Assembly: GCA_938007935.1 (NCBI GenBank)
Contig: CALLMD010000005.1
Coordinates: forward strand, 1-64,000
Source: an uncultured Hellea sp.
GTDB taxonomy: Bacteria; Pseudomonadota; Alphaproteobacteria; Caulobacterales; Maricaulaceae
Direction: 5' to 3'
DNA length: 64,000 nt
Shown: positions 54,675 to 64,000 of the stretch, piece after piece
Position numbering within the stretch: the first letter of the stretch is position 1
Layout: each line of letters begins with the position of its first letter
Made by a program: the position numbers and the translations under genes
The notes under the pieces: generated by a model
Database searches by the model: none
What the model saw: the letters and a program-made list of their open reading frames with translations, nothing else
Told to the model about the DNA's origin: nothing

Positions 54675-55740
54675 CTTTGCTCACGCGCTGTGCCAGCGCA
54701 TCTAACCCATTAAACATTTGATCTAACAGAGCATCAGACTCCTGAAACAGGCAGTGCCCTGCTCCAACGAGATCGAGTCTCACACAATTTGGAAATCGCT
54801 CAGAACAAACCTTTTGGTTCAGATCAGTATTGACGAAATGATCAACCTCTGCGGAAACCATAGTGATGGGTATTGTAATGTTTTCAAGATATCCCGCGCG
54901 GCGCACATAATCACTACTTCCAAAAAATTCAGCGCCCCATTGCGCTGTCACGCCGCCCACACGTTCTGCGGGATTACGCGTAAATACAACATCGCGATTT
55001 GGCAGACGCGCGGGATTGGAACTACACATGTCAATATTTGCAACAGAAAGATCATCATTCGCTGGCTTCCAGTTGCCCTCACCTGACAAATAATGCTTAG
55101 ATTTTCCAAGACGTCGTGCCCAAGTCATTAAAAACTTAGCATCATCAAATGACATGTCTCCTGCCTTAGGTTCAATCGCAGGTGCCATGAGAAACAAACC
55201 ATCGACTAGCCCTGGATGATCGCCAGCCATGCGCAGCCCTACATGTCCACCAAATGATATCGGCATTGGAATTATGGGCCGCTCACTTTCGGGTAATGCA
55301 TCTATAAATTCTGCTAGATCATCTGAGTATATTCGAAAATCCTCAACCCATAATTTTTCTGGCTGTGAGACTCTATGCCGATCAGAGCCACCCTGACCGC
55401 GCAAATCAATCCCCACCACATGATAGCCACGGCGCGCAAGCATATCTACATGTTCACCGTACATGGACATTGTCGCCGTATAGCCGGGAACTATGATAAC
55501 TGTCGCCTTGGCTGCGCCTGCATTACCTGTTTCACCCCATCTTAGACCAGTTCCATCATTTGTTATAAATCGTTTCCACGTCCAGTCAGGTGGGAAATCA
55601 GGTAGGTTATAAGAATCGACTTGCGCTTGGTATTCAGGCGAAACTTTAAAGGCCTCATACTTTTTTTCTGGCCAGAAATAAAACAAAGCCGCTGCGATAA
55701 CTAAAAAAATACAAAAGCCTTTGAGAACGCGTGCTATCAT
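54661..55740 (-). CDS. Alpha/beta hydrolase (serine aminopeptidase S33/lysophospholipase-like)
   Basis: 359 residues with an N-terminal membrane anchor (about 5-22). The fold shows TVIIVPGYTATMSMYGEHVD and VVGIDLRGQGGSDRH. The nucleophile elbow reads PMPISFGGHVG, a P-x-S-x-G variant of the usual G-x-S-x-G. A late VSAEVDHFVN Asp and GAGHCLF His complete a triad. The substrate may be a monoglyceride or lysophospholipid, by family only. It overlaps the GST gene start by 4 bp. Confidence 0.85.
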   Translation of the reverse strand: MIARVLKGFCIFLVIAAALFYFWPEKKYEAFKVSPEYQAQVDSYNLPDFPPDWTWKRFITNDGTGLRWGETGNAGAAKATVIIVPGYTATMSMYGEHVDMLARRGYHVVGIDLRGQGGSDRHRVSQPEKLWVEDFRIYSDDLAEFIDALPESERPIIPMPISFGGHVGLRMAGDHPGLVDGLFLMAPAIEPKAGDMSFDDAKFLMTWARRLGKSKHYLSGEGNWKPANDDLSVANIDMCSSNPARLPNRDVVFTRNPAERVGGVTAQWGAEFFGSSDYVRRAGYLENITIPITMVSAEVDHFVNTDLNQKVCSERFPNCVRLDLVGAGHCLFQESDALLDQMFNGLDALAQRVSKATAN

Positions 55741-56333
55741 TGCTCATATCCATAAGTATCTTGGTAATGTGGATCGTCTTCAAATTGCGCAAACCATGCC
55801 GCGAGCTTAGGGGCTTTTTTTTGCCACTCTAAATGCCCCGCGCGGAAACTTGCGTAATCTAGCGCTGTTACAATCGCGATATTCCCATACGTCCAAGGCT
55901 TCCCAATCCATTCGCAAATTTTCTCAAGCGTCTCGACACTTCTGATGATAGCCGTTTCATGCCGCTTAATCATGTCATCCCAATGCAGGTCTTTTGGACG
56001 TACAATCTCATAGCGGTAATTATAAACGGCGTCGGCTAACCCATCTCCTAAGGCGTGCTGCCATAAATTAAGAAACCGCGTATGTCCCTCTAAAGGAAGT
56101 ATTTTGTTTTCACCGAGACTATCAAGATATTCGCAAATAACAGGACTATCGAACAGATATTGGCCGGGTTGCCATTCTAAAGCGGGTATTTTTCCTAGCG
56201 GATTATCCCCCGCTTTATAGCCATTAACCCCGTCTTTTTCTGGCGCTATTTCCTCAACGTCAATGCCATGCAGTCGCGCCATAATCATGGCTTTACGTGC
56301 ATAAGGGGAAATCGGATGACAAATTAGCTTCAT
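55737..56333 (-). CDS. Glutathione S-transferase family protein
   Basis: About 198 residues from the ATG at 56333, 2 nt after the guaA stop. The N-terminal thioredoxin-like domain has CHPISPYARKAMIMARLHG and the SPVICEYLD glutathione-binding Glu/Ser region (about 66). An all-helical C-terminal domain follows. The first Ser/Cys position is CHPISPYA, so a Ser or Cys type is possible. The substrate is unknown. Confidence 0.88.
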   Translation of the reverse strand: MKLICHPISPYARKAMIMARLHGIDVEEIAPEKDGVNGYKAGDNPLGKIPALEWQPGQYLFDSPVICEYLDSLGENKILPLEGHTRFLNLWQHALGDGLADAVYNYRYEIVRPKDLHWDDMIKRHETAIIRSVETLEKICEWIGKPWTYGNIAIVTALDYASFRAGHLEWQKKAPKLAAWFAQFEDDPHYQDTYGYEQ

Positions 56334-56335
56334 AG

Positions 56336-57892
56336 CTATTCCCACTCAATAGTTCCGGGCGGTTTTGACGTCACATCATAGACGACACGGTTCACGCCGC
56401 GCACTTCATTGATAATGCGCGTGGCCGTTTCGCCTAAAAACTCATGACTATAGGGATAGTAATCTGCCGTCATGCCATCAGTTGACGTCACAGCTCTTAA
56501 GGCAAGTACATTCTCATATGTACGTTCATCCCCCATAACACCAACAGTTTGCACGGGCAGGATGACAGCAAAAGCCTGCCATATCTCATTGTAAAGACTA
56601 TGTTTTTTAATTTGGTCTAAATAAATAAAATCCGCTTCACGTAAAATATCCAAGCGCTCTTTCGTAATCACACCGGGACAGCGTATCGCCAGACCCGGAC
56701 CTGGGAATGGGTGACGCTCTACGAAATCCTTGTGAAGTCCCAATTCTTGGCCCAGCGCACGAACCTCATCCTTAAAAAGCTCTCGAAGCGGTTCTACGAG
56801 TTCCATATCCATGCGATCAGGCAGACCCCCGACATTATGGTGGGATTTAATGGTAACAGAGGGCCCGCCATCAAAGGAAACAGACTCAATCACGTCGGGA
56901 TAAAGCGTGCCTTGCGCTAAGAACTTTGCACCGCCGACCTTTTTGGCTTCACGCTCAAAGATATCAATGAAAGTACCACCGATAATTTTACGCTTTCGCT
57001 CTGGGTCAGATATGCCTTCAAGTAAATTTAAAAACTCATCACCCGCATCAACATGAATAAGGTTCATGTCATAATGCTCTTTAAAGAGCGACACGACCTG
57101 ATCGCTTTCCCCTTTGCGCATCATACCTGTATCCACATAAACGCACGTAAGCTGATCCCCGATCGCTTCATGGATAAGCACGGCGGCTACAGAACTATCG
57201 ACACCGCCGGACAGGCCGCAAATAACTTTGCCGTCACCGACTTGATCTTTTATCGCGGAAATCATCTCACCCTTAAAGGCCGCCATTGTCCAATCACCTT
57301 TAAAACCTACGATTTTATGGGTGAAGTTATGGAGCATCTTCGCGCCATTAACCGTGTGAACAACCTCCGGATGGAACTGAACTCCGTAAAATTGACGTTT
57401 TGAATCCGCAATCGCCGCATAAGGCGCATGAGTAGATTTTCCAATAATTTCAAAGCCTTGCGGGATCGAATTTACGCGATCTCCATGAGACATCCACACG
57501 CGCTCTGTTTTCTCAAGGCCTTCAAAAAGCTCATTTTCTGCGAGAATTTCCAAATCAGCCCGGCCAAACTCTTTATCATCTGAACTCTCAACTGACCCGC
57601 CGAGTTGCTCGCACATGGTTTGTTGGCCATAGCAGATGCCTAAAATAGGAACGCCCATCTCCCATATATGATTATCTGCGCGCGGCGTACCAACGCCTGT
57701 TACGCTATTAGGGCCGCCTGATAAAATAATCGCATTTGGATTATAGGCCTCAAGCATGGACTTATCTACGCGGTTAAAAGGGTGAACTTCGGAATAAACC
57801 CCGCTTTCCCTCACCCGGCGTGCAATCAATTTGGTAACTTGAGAGCCAAAATCGATAATCAACAACTGTTCGTGTTGTGAGTCTGCACTCAT
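56336..57892 (-). CDS. guaA: GMP synthase (glutamine-hydrolysing)
   Basis: About 518 residues from the ATG at 57892, with GGAGAG upstream; the open frame extends 87 nt further but has no matching homology. Glutaminase: [20 protein letters not shown], catalytic Cys in [10 protein letters not shown] (about 90) and [13 protein letters not shown] pyrophosphatase: [15 protein letters not shown] (about 227). The C-terminal dimerisation domain ends PPGTIEWE. It converts XMP to GMP downstream of guaB in the same operon. Confidence 0.97.
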   Translation of the reverse strand: MSADSQHEQLLIIDFGSQVTKLIARRVRESGVYSEVHPFNRVDKSMLEAYNPNAIILSGGPNSVTGVGTPRADNHIWEMGVPILGICYGQQTMCEQLGGSVESSDDKEFGRADLEILAENELFEGLEKTERVWMSHGDRVNSIPQGFEIIGKSTHAPYAAIADSKRQFYGVQFHPEVVHTVNGAKMLHNFTHKIVGFKGDWTMAAFKGEMISAIKDQVGDGKVICGLSGGVDSSVAAVLIHEAIGDQLTCVYVDTGMMRKGESDQVVSLFKEHYDMNLIHVDAGDEFLNLLEGISDPERKRKIIGGTFIDIFEREAKKVGGAKFLAQGTLYPDVIESVSFDGGPSVTIKSHHNVGGLPDRMDMELVEPLRELFKDEVRALGQELGLHKDFVERHPFPGPGLAIRCPGVITKERLDILREADFIYLDQIKKHSLYNEIWQAFAVILPVQTVGVMGDERTYENVLALRAVTSTDGMTADYYPYSHEFLGETATRIINEVRGVNRVVYDVTSKPPGTIEWE

Positions 57893-59184
57893 TTCTGTCT
57901 CTCCATAACCGCAAAAAAGAAGCCGTCCGTATTTGTAGAGGCTGGCGTCAGTGTCAATGTGCACCCATCCGCCGACCAAGGCTTAGGCGCATCAGCTCCG
58001 AATTTCTCTTCCCACACTTCGCCCGCAGATAAGAGAGTGAAGTTTTTATTATCCTCAAGAAATGCATATATTTGCGCTTCATTTTCTTCTGCAAGTATTG
58101 AGCAAGTCACGTAAAACATTAGCCCTCCCGGGCGCACAAATCCCTTAGCGCTATGGAGAACCGAGCGCTGTTCATTATTGCGGCGTTGTAAGGCCTCTTC
58201 ATTAAGCCGCCATTTCGCGTCTGGCTTTCTCCGCCATGTCCCGACACCCGTACAAGGCGCGTCAATTAGAACACGGTCCATTTTCCCCACGAGGTCTTTA
58301 AGGCCTTCTGATGGCGGCTGACGCACATCAATGATTGACGCCCCCGCCCTTTGCGCCCGTTGATAAAGCGGCGCAAGACGGCGCTTATCAATGTCAAACC
58401 CATAAACTGAGCCTTGATTGTCCATATCAGCGGCCAGTGCAAGCGATTTACCGCCCCCACCAGCGCAGTAATCTAAAACTCTCTCACCCGGCTTGGCATC
58501 AATGAGTAAGCTCACAATTTGCGAGCCTTCATCCTGAATTTCCACGCCGCCAGTCTGGTACCCCTCTTCGATTTGGATATTGGGCAAACGCCCATCACCC
58601 GAAAGGGCGTCTATACGCAAACCAATAGGCGAAATATCACAAGGCTTAGCCCCGCTCGGCTGTAGCTTTCCAAGTTCACGTGAAAGATCAGACTTAATTG
58701 TATTTACTCGTAAATCCAGCGGCGGACGTTTGGTCAAGGCCTGCCCTTCGGCGATTGCGTCCTCGGCGAAACTATTTTCAAAAGCGGGCCAAATCCACTC
58801 AGGCACATCTGCCTGAACCCAATCCGGCGCGCCGTCTATATTGATAGACCCGTCAAGTTTAGCCTGTTCATCTTGGGTAAGTTTAGCGGGCGCATGTTTA
58901 TCGCCATCAAAGGCCTGAACAAGTTTATCGACCGTTTTGCCCCCCATAAAAACAGCAGACCCCAAGGCTAAGGCGCGAGGCATTTCGCTATCCATACGAA
59001 AAGCGATTGAACTTTTACATCGCAGGGCATCATGAACATAATTGCCAATCGCAGAGCGATCCTTAGAGCCCGCAAAACGGTGCGCCTTACCCCAATCGCG
59101 CAATGCCATTGTCGCAGGCGTTTTACGCTCAAGGATGTCTTCAAGAACTTCCGCTGCCGCCTGAATGCGTCCGCCTAGTCTCAT
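57889..59184 (-). CDS. RsmB/NOP-family RNA cytosine-C5 methyltransferase
   Basis: About 432 residues from the ATG at 59184, 1 nt after the guaB stop. An N-terminal NusB-like helical domain is followed by the SAM domain: [20 protein letters not shown], the motif IV Cys in [15 protein letters not shown] and the motif VI Cys in FYVTCSIL. Two Cys in these positions are the RNA m5C mechanism. It probably acts on 16S rRNA C967 like RsmB, but assignment to the exact target is inferred. It lies between guaB and guaA, overlapping the guaA start by 4 bp. Confidence 0.87.
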   Translation of the reverse strand: MRLGGRIQAAAEVLEDILERKTPATMALRDWGKAHRFAGSKDRSAIGNYVHDALRCKSSIAFRMDSEMPRALALGSAVFMGGKTVDKLVQAFDGDKHAPAKLTQDEQAKLDGSINIDGAPDWVQADVPEWIWPAFENSFAEDAIAEGQALTKRPPLDLRVNTIKSDLSRELGKLQPSGAKPCDISPIGLRIDALSGDGRLPNIQIEEGYQTGGVEIQDEGSQIVSLLIDAKPGERVLDYCAGGGGKSLALAADMDNQGSVYGFDIDKRRLAPLYQRAQRAGASIIDVRQPPSEGLKDLVGKMDRVLIDAPCTGVGTWRRKPDAKWRLNEEALQRRNNEQRSVLHSAKGFVRPGGLMFYVTCSILAEENEAQIYAFLEDNKNFTLLSAGEVWEEKFGADAPKPWSADGCTLTLTPASTNTDGFFFAVMERQK

Positions 59185-59185
59185 A

Positions 59186-60652
<1,467 letters not shown>

Positions 60653-60656
60653 CTAC

Positions 60657-60697
60657 TTTTGCACGCGGCAGTTATCAGAGATAAGAGAGAGGTGCAA
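60657..60697 (-). promoter_or_regulatory. Leader hairpin upstream of guaB
   Basis: TTTGCAC and GTGCAAA form a 7-bp inverted repeat enclosing 27 bases, with an inner TTATC-AGA-GATAA hairpin. It ends about 13 nt before the guaB start, next to the AGGAGA site. It may modulate guaB translation or transcription. It does not match a purine riboswitch that I can recognise. Confidence 0.35.
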
Positions 60698-60755
60698 AGG
60701 GAAAGTGCTGGAAAGCTGTTTCTTATCACAAATATCTGTGGCAATTGAAGATTCT

Positions 60756-61289
60756 ATGAGTTTTACATCTCGCATTGCCACCCATAAAGACACAAACGCC
60801 ATAATGGAGCTTATGGCGCTTTCCATGGCAACGTTGCTCAAAGACGTTCTGTCTCCGTCTCAAGTCGCAAAGTCGAGCGAGTCTATGGGGCTTGATACAC
60901 AGCTTTTGGATGATGGGACATATTTTCTAGTTTTTGAGGGTGAAACACTCGTCGGATGCGGCGGGTGGTCAAGACGGCGAACACTTTATGGCGGCAATCA
61001 TACAAAAGGGCGAAATAATGCGCTCGCTGATCCTAAAACCGAAGCGGCAAAAATAAGGGCGATGTACACCCATCCCGAACATATAAGACGCGGCATCGGA
61101 CGTTTTTTACTTGAATTGGGCGAAACAGCTGCAAAGAAAGAAGGATTTACCACGGCGGAATTAGGGGCAACCGCGTCAGGTATATTGCTTTACGAAAAAT
61201 GCGGGTATGAACTCGTTGAGGATATTTCAAGGCCGGATAAGGACGGCATAGTTGTGCCTATAATATTGATGAGAAAATCATTGCTGTGA
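60756..61289 (+). CDS. GNAT-family N-acetyltransferase
   Basis: 177 residues from the ATG at 60756; the frame extends upstream over the guaB start but carries no homology there. The GNAT motif A is IRAMYTHPEHIRRGIGRFLL with the acetyl-CoA loop RRGIGR, and motif B includes LLYEKCGYELVEDI. It acetylates an unknown amine. It is divergent from guaB, with about 110 bp between the starts. Confidence 0.85.
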   Translation: MSFTSRIATHKDTNAIMELMALSMATLLKDVLSPSQVAKSSESMGLDTQLLDDGTYFLVFEGETLVGCGGWSRRRTLYGGNHTKGRNNALADPKTEAAKIRAMYTHPEHIRRGIGRFLLELGETAAKKEGFTTAELGATASGILLYEKCGYELVEDISRPDKDGIVVPIILMRKSLL

Positions 61290-61317
61290 AAGATTGGCAG
61301 TTATCGCCATAAGATAA

Positions 61318-61380
61318 ATCGTCCGGCCATTTGCTTTTCTTTTGAGGGGCACAAAAGAGTAGCCTAGATGGCCGAACGAT
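61318..61380. repeat. Nested inverted repeat downstream of the GNAT gene
   Basis: The outer arms ATCGTCCGGCCAT and ATGGCCGAACGAT match at 12 of 13 positions and enclose a perfect TCTTTTG-7nt-CAAAAGA hairpin. TTATTTT follows on the plus strand. It could end GNAT transcripts or be a small structured RNA or MITE-like element. Confidence 0.55.
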
Positions 61381-61512
61381 TATTTTCCACATGGCGGCTA
61401 TGGATCAAGCTTCCTAATCCCACATAGGGCACATAATCTTTACCGCATTCTGTTAATAGCAAAACAAAGCTGAACATAATCCCATAAAATGGGTCCGAAT
61501 GTGTTAAATTGG

Positions 61513-61538
61513 ATTTACCAATAATATTTAGTAAATCT
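61513..61538. repeat. Inverted repeat in the 61.3-61.65 kb spacer
   Basis: GATTTAC and GTAAATC form a perfect 7-bp inverted repeat with a 12-base AT-rich spacer. A near-match to the CtrA pattern (TTAA-N7-TTAC) overlaps its left side at 61505-61519. Confidence 0.35.
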
Positions 61539-61598
61539 TTATTCGCGTTAACTTCCTACAAACATTTCGTTAACAGCCTTAAGTATATAAGCTGGTAC

Positions 61599-61633
61599 GG
61601 AATGCATTCCATGCGCCCCCGTGAATGCATTCC
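61599..61633. repeat. Paired copies of the palindrome GAATGCATTC
   Basis: GGAATGCATTCC (61599-61610) is a perfect 12-bp palindrome, and GAATGCATTC recurs at 61623-61632, centre to centre 23 bp. Together they can also form an 11-bp hairpin with a 13-nt loop. The site is 23 nt past the stop of the minus-strand phosphatase gene. No T-run follows. Confidence 0.55.
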
Positions 61634-61655
61634 AAACTCTTTCAAACTAGACCTT

Positions 61656-62078
61656 TTAAGATTTAGCTTTCAGGTGCATTTCAAGCGGGGCTCTAATTTG
61701 CTCAAGGCTATATCCCGCGTTCGTCATCGCCTTCATGACCTCATCAACGCCCAAATTTTCAACATGCGAGAAAGCCCATAAGGCTGTAGAACGTGTTCCG
61801 CTCGCGCAAAAAGCAACGATGGGGCGCGGAAGATTGGTATAAGCATATTCAGATGCTTCTATGAGGCCTGCTGTTAATCCACCGGCCATAGGAATATGTT
61901 GATAGTCTACGCCCAATTCCTGAGCGGCTTGCTCTAAGTCTTGTGAAAGCGGTTGCAATGGTGCTTCCATATCAGGACGGTTATTAATGAAACTCATCAC
62001 CCCTTGTTCTGCCAAAGCCTGCATTTGCGCGGGTAAAAGCTGCCCCGTTACAAAAACATCTCCAGGAAGCTCTTTCAC
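61656..62078 (-). CDS. TIGR01244/DUF442 phosphatase-like protein
   Basis: 140 residues. It has the protein-tyrosine-phosphatase-like active site CASGTRS (about 88-94) and an early VFVTGQLLPAQMQALAEQGV region typical of this beta-lactamase-hydrolase-like (BLH) family. Members are often linked to sulfide or persulfide metabolism or fused to persulfide dioxygenases. No such partner is here. It starts next to the tkt stop and is probably co-transcribed. Confidence 0.88.
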   Translation of the reverse strand: MKELPGDVFVTGQLLPAQMQALAEQGVMSFINNRPDMEAPLQPLSQDLEQAAQELGVDYQHIPMAGGLTAGLIEASEYAYTNLPRPIVAFCASGTRSTALWAFSHVENLGVDEVMKAMTNAGYSLEQIRAPLEMHLKAKS

Positions 62079-64000
62079 CTATTTACCTAACATATCTTTA
62101 GCTTTGGCTACGATAGCGTCAGACGTGATACCAAAATGCTCAAACAAGGCCGCGCCTGGGGCAGAAGCCCCGAAACTATTCATGCCAATAAACCCGCCTT
62201 CGCGCCCAATAAGGTCTCCCCACCCTTGACGAATACCTGCTTCTACAGCGATTTTAGGCAAATCTTTTCCGATTACAGAACGAACATATTTTTCGCCCTG
62301 CTCTAAAAAAAGCTCCATACAGGGAATAGAAACAACGCGGGCAGAAATTCCTTGTTCCGCCAAAGCCTTATGCGCGTCTACCGCAAGATGGACTTCTGAA
62401 CCGCTCGCCAAAAGAACAATATCATCTGCGCCCGCTCCTGCCTTCAGAACATATCCACCGCGCGCGCACATGTTTTTATCCGCAGATGATCGCACTGTCG
62501 GAAGCCCTTGACGGGTCAAAGCATGCAGCGAAGGCCCAGCCGTTCTCTCGACTGATAACTCCCAACACTCGGCTGTTTCAATCGCGTCAGCAGGACGAAA
62601 GACATAGAGATTAGGAATAGCGCGCAGGGAGGCCACGTGCTCAACAGGTTGATGCGTTGGGCCGTCTTCCCCTACTCCGATTGAATCGTGTGTCATCACA
62701 TAAATAACACGCGTTCCCATTAAAGCTGACAAACGAATTGAGGGCCGACAATAATCAGCGAAAACAAGAAAAGTTCCCGCATAAGGAATAATACCGCCAT
62801 GCAGCGCCATGCCATTCATCGCCGCGGCCATGCCATGCTCTCGAATACCATAATTTATGTAGCGGCCACCATAATTATCAGCTTGTATTTCCGAAGATGT
62901 GGCGGGAGTACGGGTCTTATTTGATCCTTCAAGATCAGCTGAACCTGAAATCATATCGGTCAGGCTCTCGGTTAAAACTTTCAGTGCCTTTCCAGAGGAT
63001 ACACGCGTTGCTTCTTTGGGTGCTTCGGTAACGAGCCCGTCTTTATAGGCCTGCATGGCCTCTTTCCAGCCAATGTTAAGCTCACCTTTAATTGAGCGAT
63101 GAAAATCATTTGCCTGTTTCGACGCAGCAAGGCGGGTTTTCCAAGCTTTTTGCTGCGCGCGGCCGCGCCGACCTGGGCGCTTCCACATTTTATAGACATC
63201 GTCAGGAACTTCAAAAGGGCCATGTGTCCAGCCTAACGCTTTGCGTGTTGCTGCAATTTCTTCATCACCAAGCGGCGCGCCGTGAACCTTTGACGTACCA
63301 CTTTTATTTGGAGATCCTTTTCCAATAACGGTCTTACACGCAATTAATGTCGGCTTATCAGACTTTTGAGCCCGCCTAAGCGCATTAGCGACCTTGCGCG
63401 CATCATGCCCATCCACTTTAATGACGTTCCATCCCACGGCTTTAAAGCGCGCAACTTGGTCCGTACTGTCAGAAATATCGACATTACCATCAATCGTGAT
63501 GTCATTATCATCCCACAATACAATGAGCTTATTGAGTTTGAGATGTCCCGCCAAAGAAATGGCTTCTTGGGAAATACCTTCCATCAAGCAGCCATCACCT
63601 GCGATGACATAAGTATAATGGTTCACGAGGTTATCGCCGTAACGTGCATTCATATGACGCTCCGCGATAGCAAAGCCAACGCCATTCGCTATGCCCTGTC
63701 CGAGCGGCCCAGTCGTTGTTTCAACGCCGGGTACATGGCCATATTCTGGATGCCCTGCTGTTATATACCCAAGCTGACGAAAGTTTTTGATTTGCTCCAT
63801 CGTCACGGCTTTGTATCCTGTGAGATGCAAGAGCGAATAAATTAGCATCGAGCCATGACCCGCAGATAAAATAAAACGATCACGGTCTGGCCAATTGGGG
63901 TCAGAAGGATTGAATTTCAAAAACTTCGAGAACAGAACAGTTGCAGCATCCGCCATACCCATAGGCATACCGGGATGTCCAGAATTAGCCGCCTGCACCG
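62079..64000 (-). CDS. tkt: Transketolase, N-terminus cut by the window end
   Basis: About 640 residues are present; a complete transketolase is about 660-670, so only the first 20 or so are missing and the start lies beyond 64000. Motifs are SGHPGMPMGMADAA, the TPP-binding GDGCLMEGISQEA through DDNDITIDG, and KTVIGKGSPNKSGTSKVHGA. The C-terminal half shows YGIREHGMAAAMNG and THDSIGVGEDGPTHQPVEH. It transfers two-carbon ketol units in the pentose phosphate or Calvin pathway. The TIGR01244 gene follows directly. Confidence 0.96.
   Translation of the reverse strand, partial: VQAANSGHPGMPMGMADAATVLFSKFLKFNPSDPNWPDRDRFILSAGHGSMLIYSLLHLTGYKAVTMEQIKNFRQLGYITAGHPEYGHVPGVETTTGPLGQGIANGVGFAIAERHMNARYGDNLVNHYTYVIAGDGCLMEGISQEAISLAGHLKLNKLIVLWDDNDITIDGNVDISDSTDQVARFKAVGWNVIKVDGHDARKVANALRRAQKSDKPTLIACKTVIGKGSPNKSGTSKVHGAPLGDEEIAATRKALGWTHGPFEVPDDVYKMWKRPGRRGRAQQKAWKTRLAASKQANDFHRSIKGELNIGWKEAMQAYKDGLVTEAPKEATRVSSGKALKVLTESLTDMISGSADLEGSNKTRTPATSSEIQADNYGGRYINYGIREHGMAAAMNGMALHGGIIPYAGTFLVFADYCRPSIRLSALMGTRVIYVMTHDSIGVGEDGPTHQPVEHVASLRAIPNLYVFRPADAIETAECWELSVERTAGPSLHALTRQGLPTVRSSADKNMCARGGYVLKAGAGADDIVLLASGSEVHLAVDAHKALAEQGISARVVSIPCMELFLEQGEKYVRSVIGKDLPKIAVEAGIRQGWGDLIGREGGFIGMNSFGASAPGAALFEHFGITSDAIVAKAKDMLGK

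Larger units (their letters stand above)
61290..61655. other. Hairpin-rich spacer between convergent genes
   Basis: 366 bases without a gene, the largest non-coding stretch in this half of the window. It contains three separate inverted-repeat structures described in their own entries (61318-61380, 61513-61538, 61599-61633). I found no open frame with homology; an apparent plus-strand frame here is antisense to the phosphatase gene. Confidence 0.6.

Noticed and set aside
61509-61781. Plus-strand 90-codon open frame in the convergent spacer
   Set aside because: Its second half is antisense to the TIGR01244 gene, it lacks a ribosome-binding site and has no recognisable features.

Overview
The window reads as a moderately AT-rich chromosome segment of a marine-type alphaproteobacterium. 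The evidence is an alphaproteobacterial Tad/Cpa pilus locus, a C4-pathway 5-aminolevulinate synthase (HemA), a UQCC/CBP3-type cytochrome bc1 chaperone, long-form S9, a MerR gene beside ihfA, the nrdR-rib-nusB-thiL operon, and CtrA-like TTAA-N7-TTAAC boxes. A stalked or budding Hyphomonadaceae/Maricaulales relative is my best guess, by inference only.

Layout. 1-1300: a decayed operon on the minus strand, with an intact CoA-ester lyase between a C-terminal remnant of a polysaccharide deacetylase and a truncated MaoC hydratase. 1471-11995: a plus-strand Tad/Flp pilus locus (cpaB, cpaC, small lipoprotein, TadG-like, two TadE-like, cpaE, cpaF, tadB, tadC, TPR protein). The prepilin and prepilin peptidase are not here. 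12172-15590: tRNA-Pro(UGG), a DUF192 protein, a large RTX calcium-binding repeat protein and tRNA-Glu(UUC). 15672-21268: recJ, an aminotransferase, a lipoprotein, argC, rpsI and rplM, all on the minus strand. 21505-24513: an orphan lipoprotein, ctaA, tRNA-Pro(GGG), a merR-type gene and ihfA. 24730-26871: a lipoprotein quinohemoprotein alcohol dehydrogenase that splits the usual plsX-fabH-ihfA-merR order. 26872-30068: fabH, plsX, the bc1 chaperone and divergent bamE. 30134-34944: a compact minus-strand operon nrdR-ribD(reductase only)-ribE-ribB(X)-ribH-nusB-thiL. 35207-38931: glyA, hemA and divergent hemB. 38920-47620: a 3-hydroxyisobutyrate-dehydrogenase-like enzyme, an SLC13 permease, bpt, a TakP-like TRAP transporter, LemA and an M48 protease. 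47678-54674: an M16 protease, parC and a DEAD-box helicase. 54661-64000: an alpha/beta hydrolase, a GST, guaA, an RsmB-type methyltransferase, guaB, a GNAT, a TIGR01244 phosphatase-like protein and transketolase, cut off by the window end.

Most of the content is core metabolism and envelope biology, and I see no CRISPR array, prophage or complete insertion sequence. The points most worth a second look are the CtrA-like boxes upstream of cpaF and ihfA, the incomplete riboflavin operon (no deaminase domain, degenerate GTP cyclohydrolase II domain), the eroded operon at the left edge, the PQQ dehydrogenase inside conserved synteny, several perfect palindromes in promoter regions, a rho-independent terminator only 16 nt before argC, and a hairpin-rich 365-bp spacer near 61.3-61.65 kb. 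I did not find a convincing wholly new multi-gene system.
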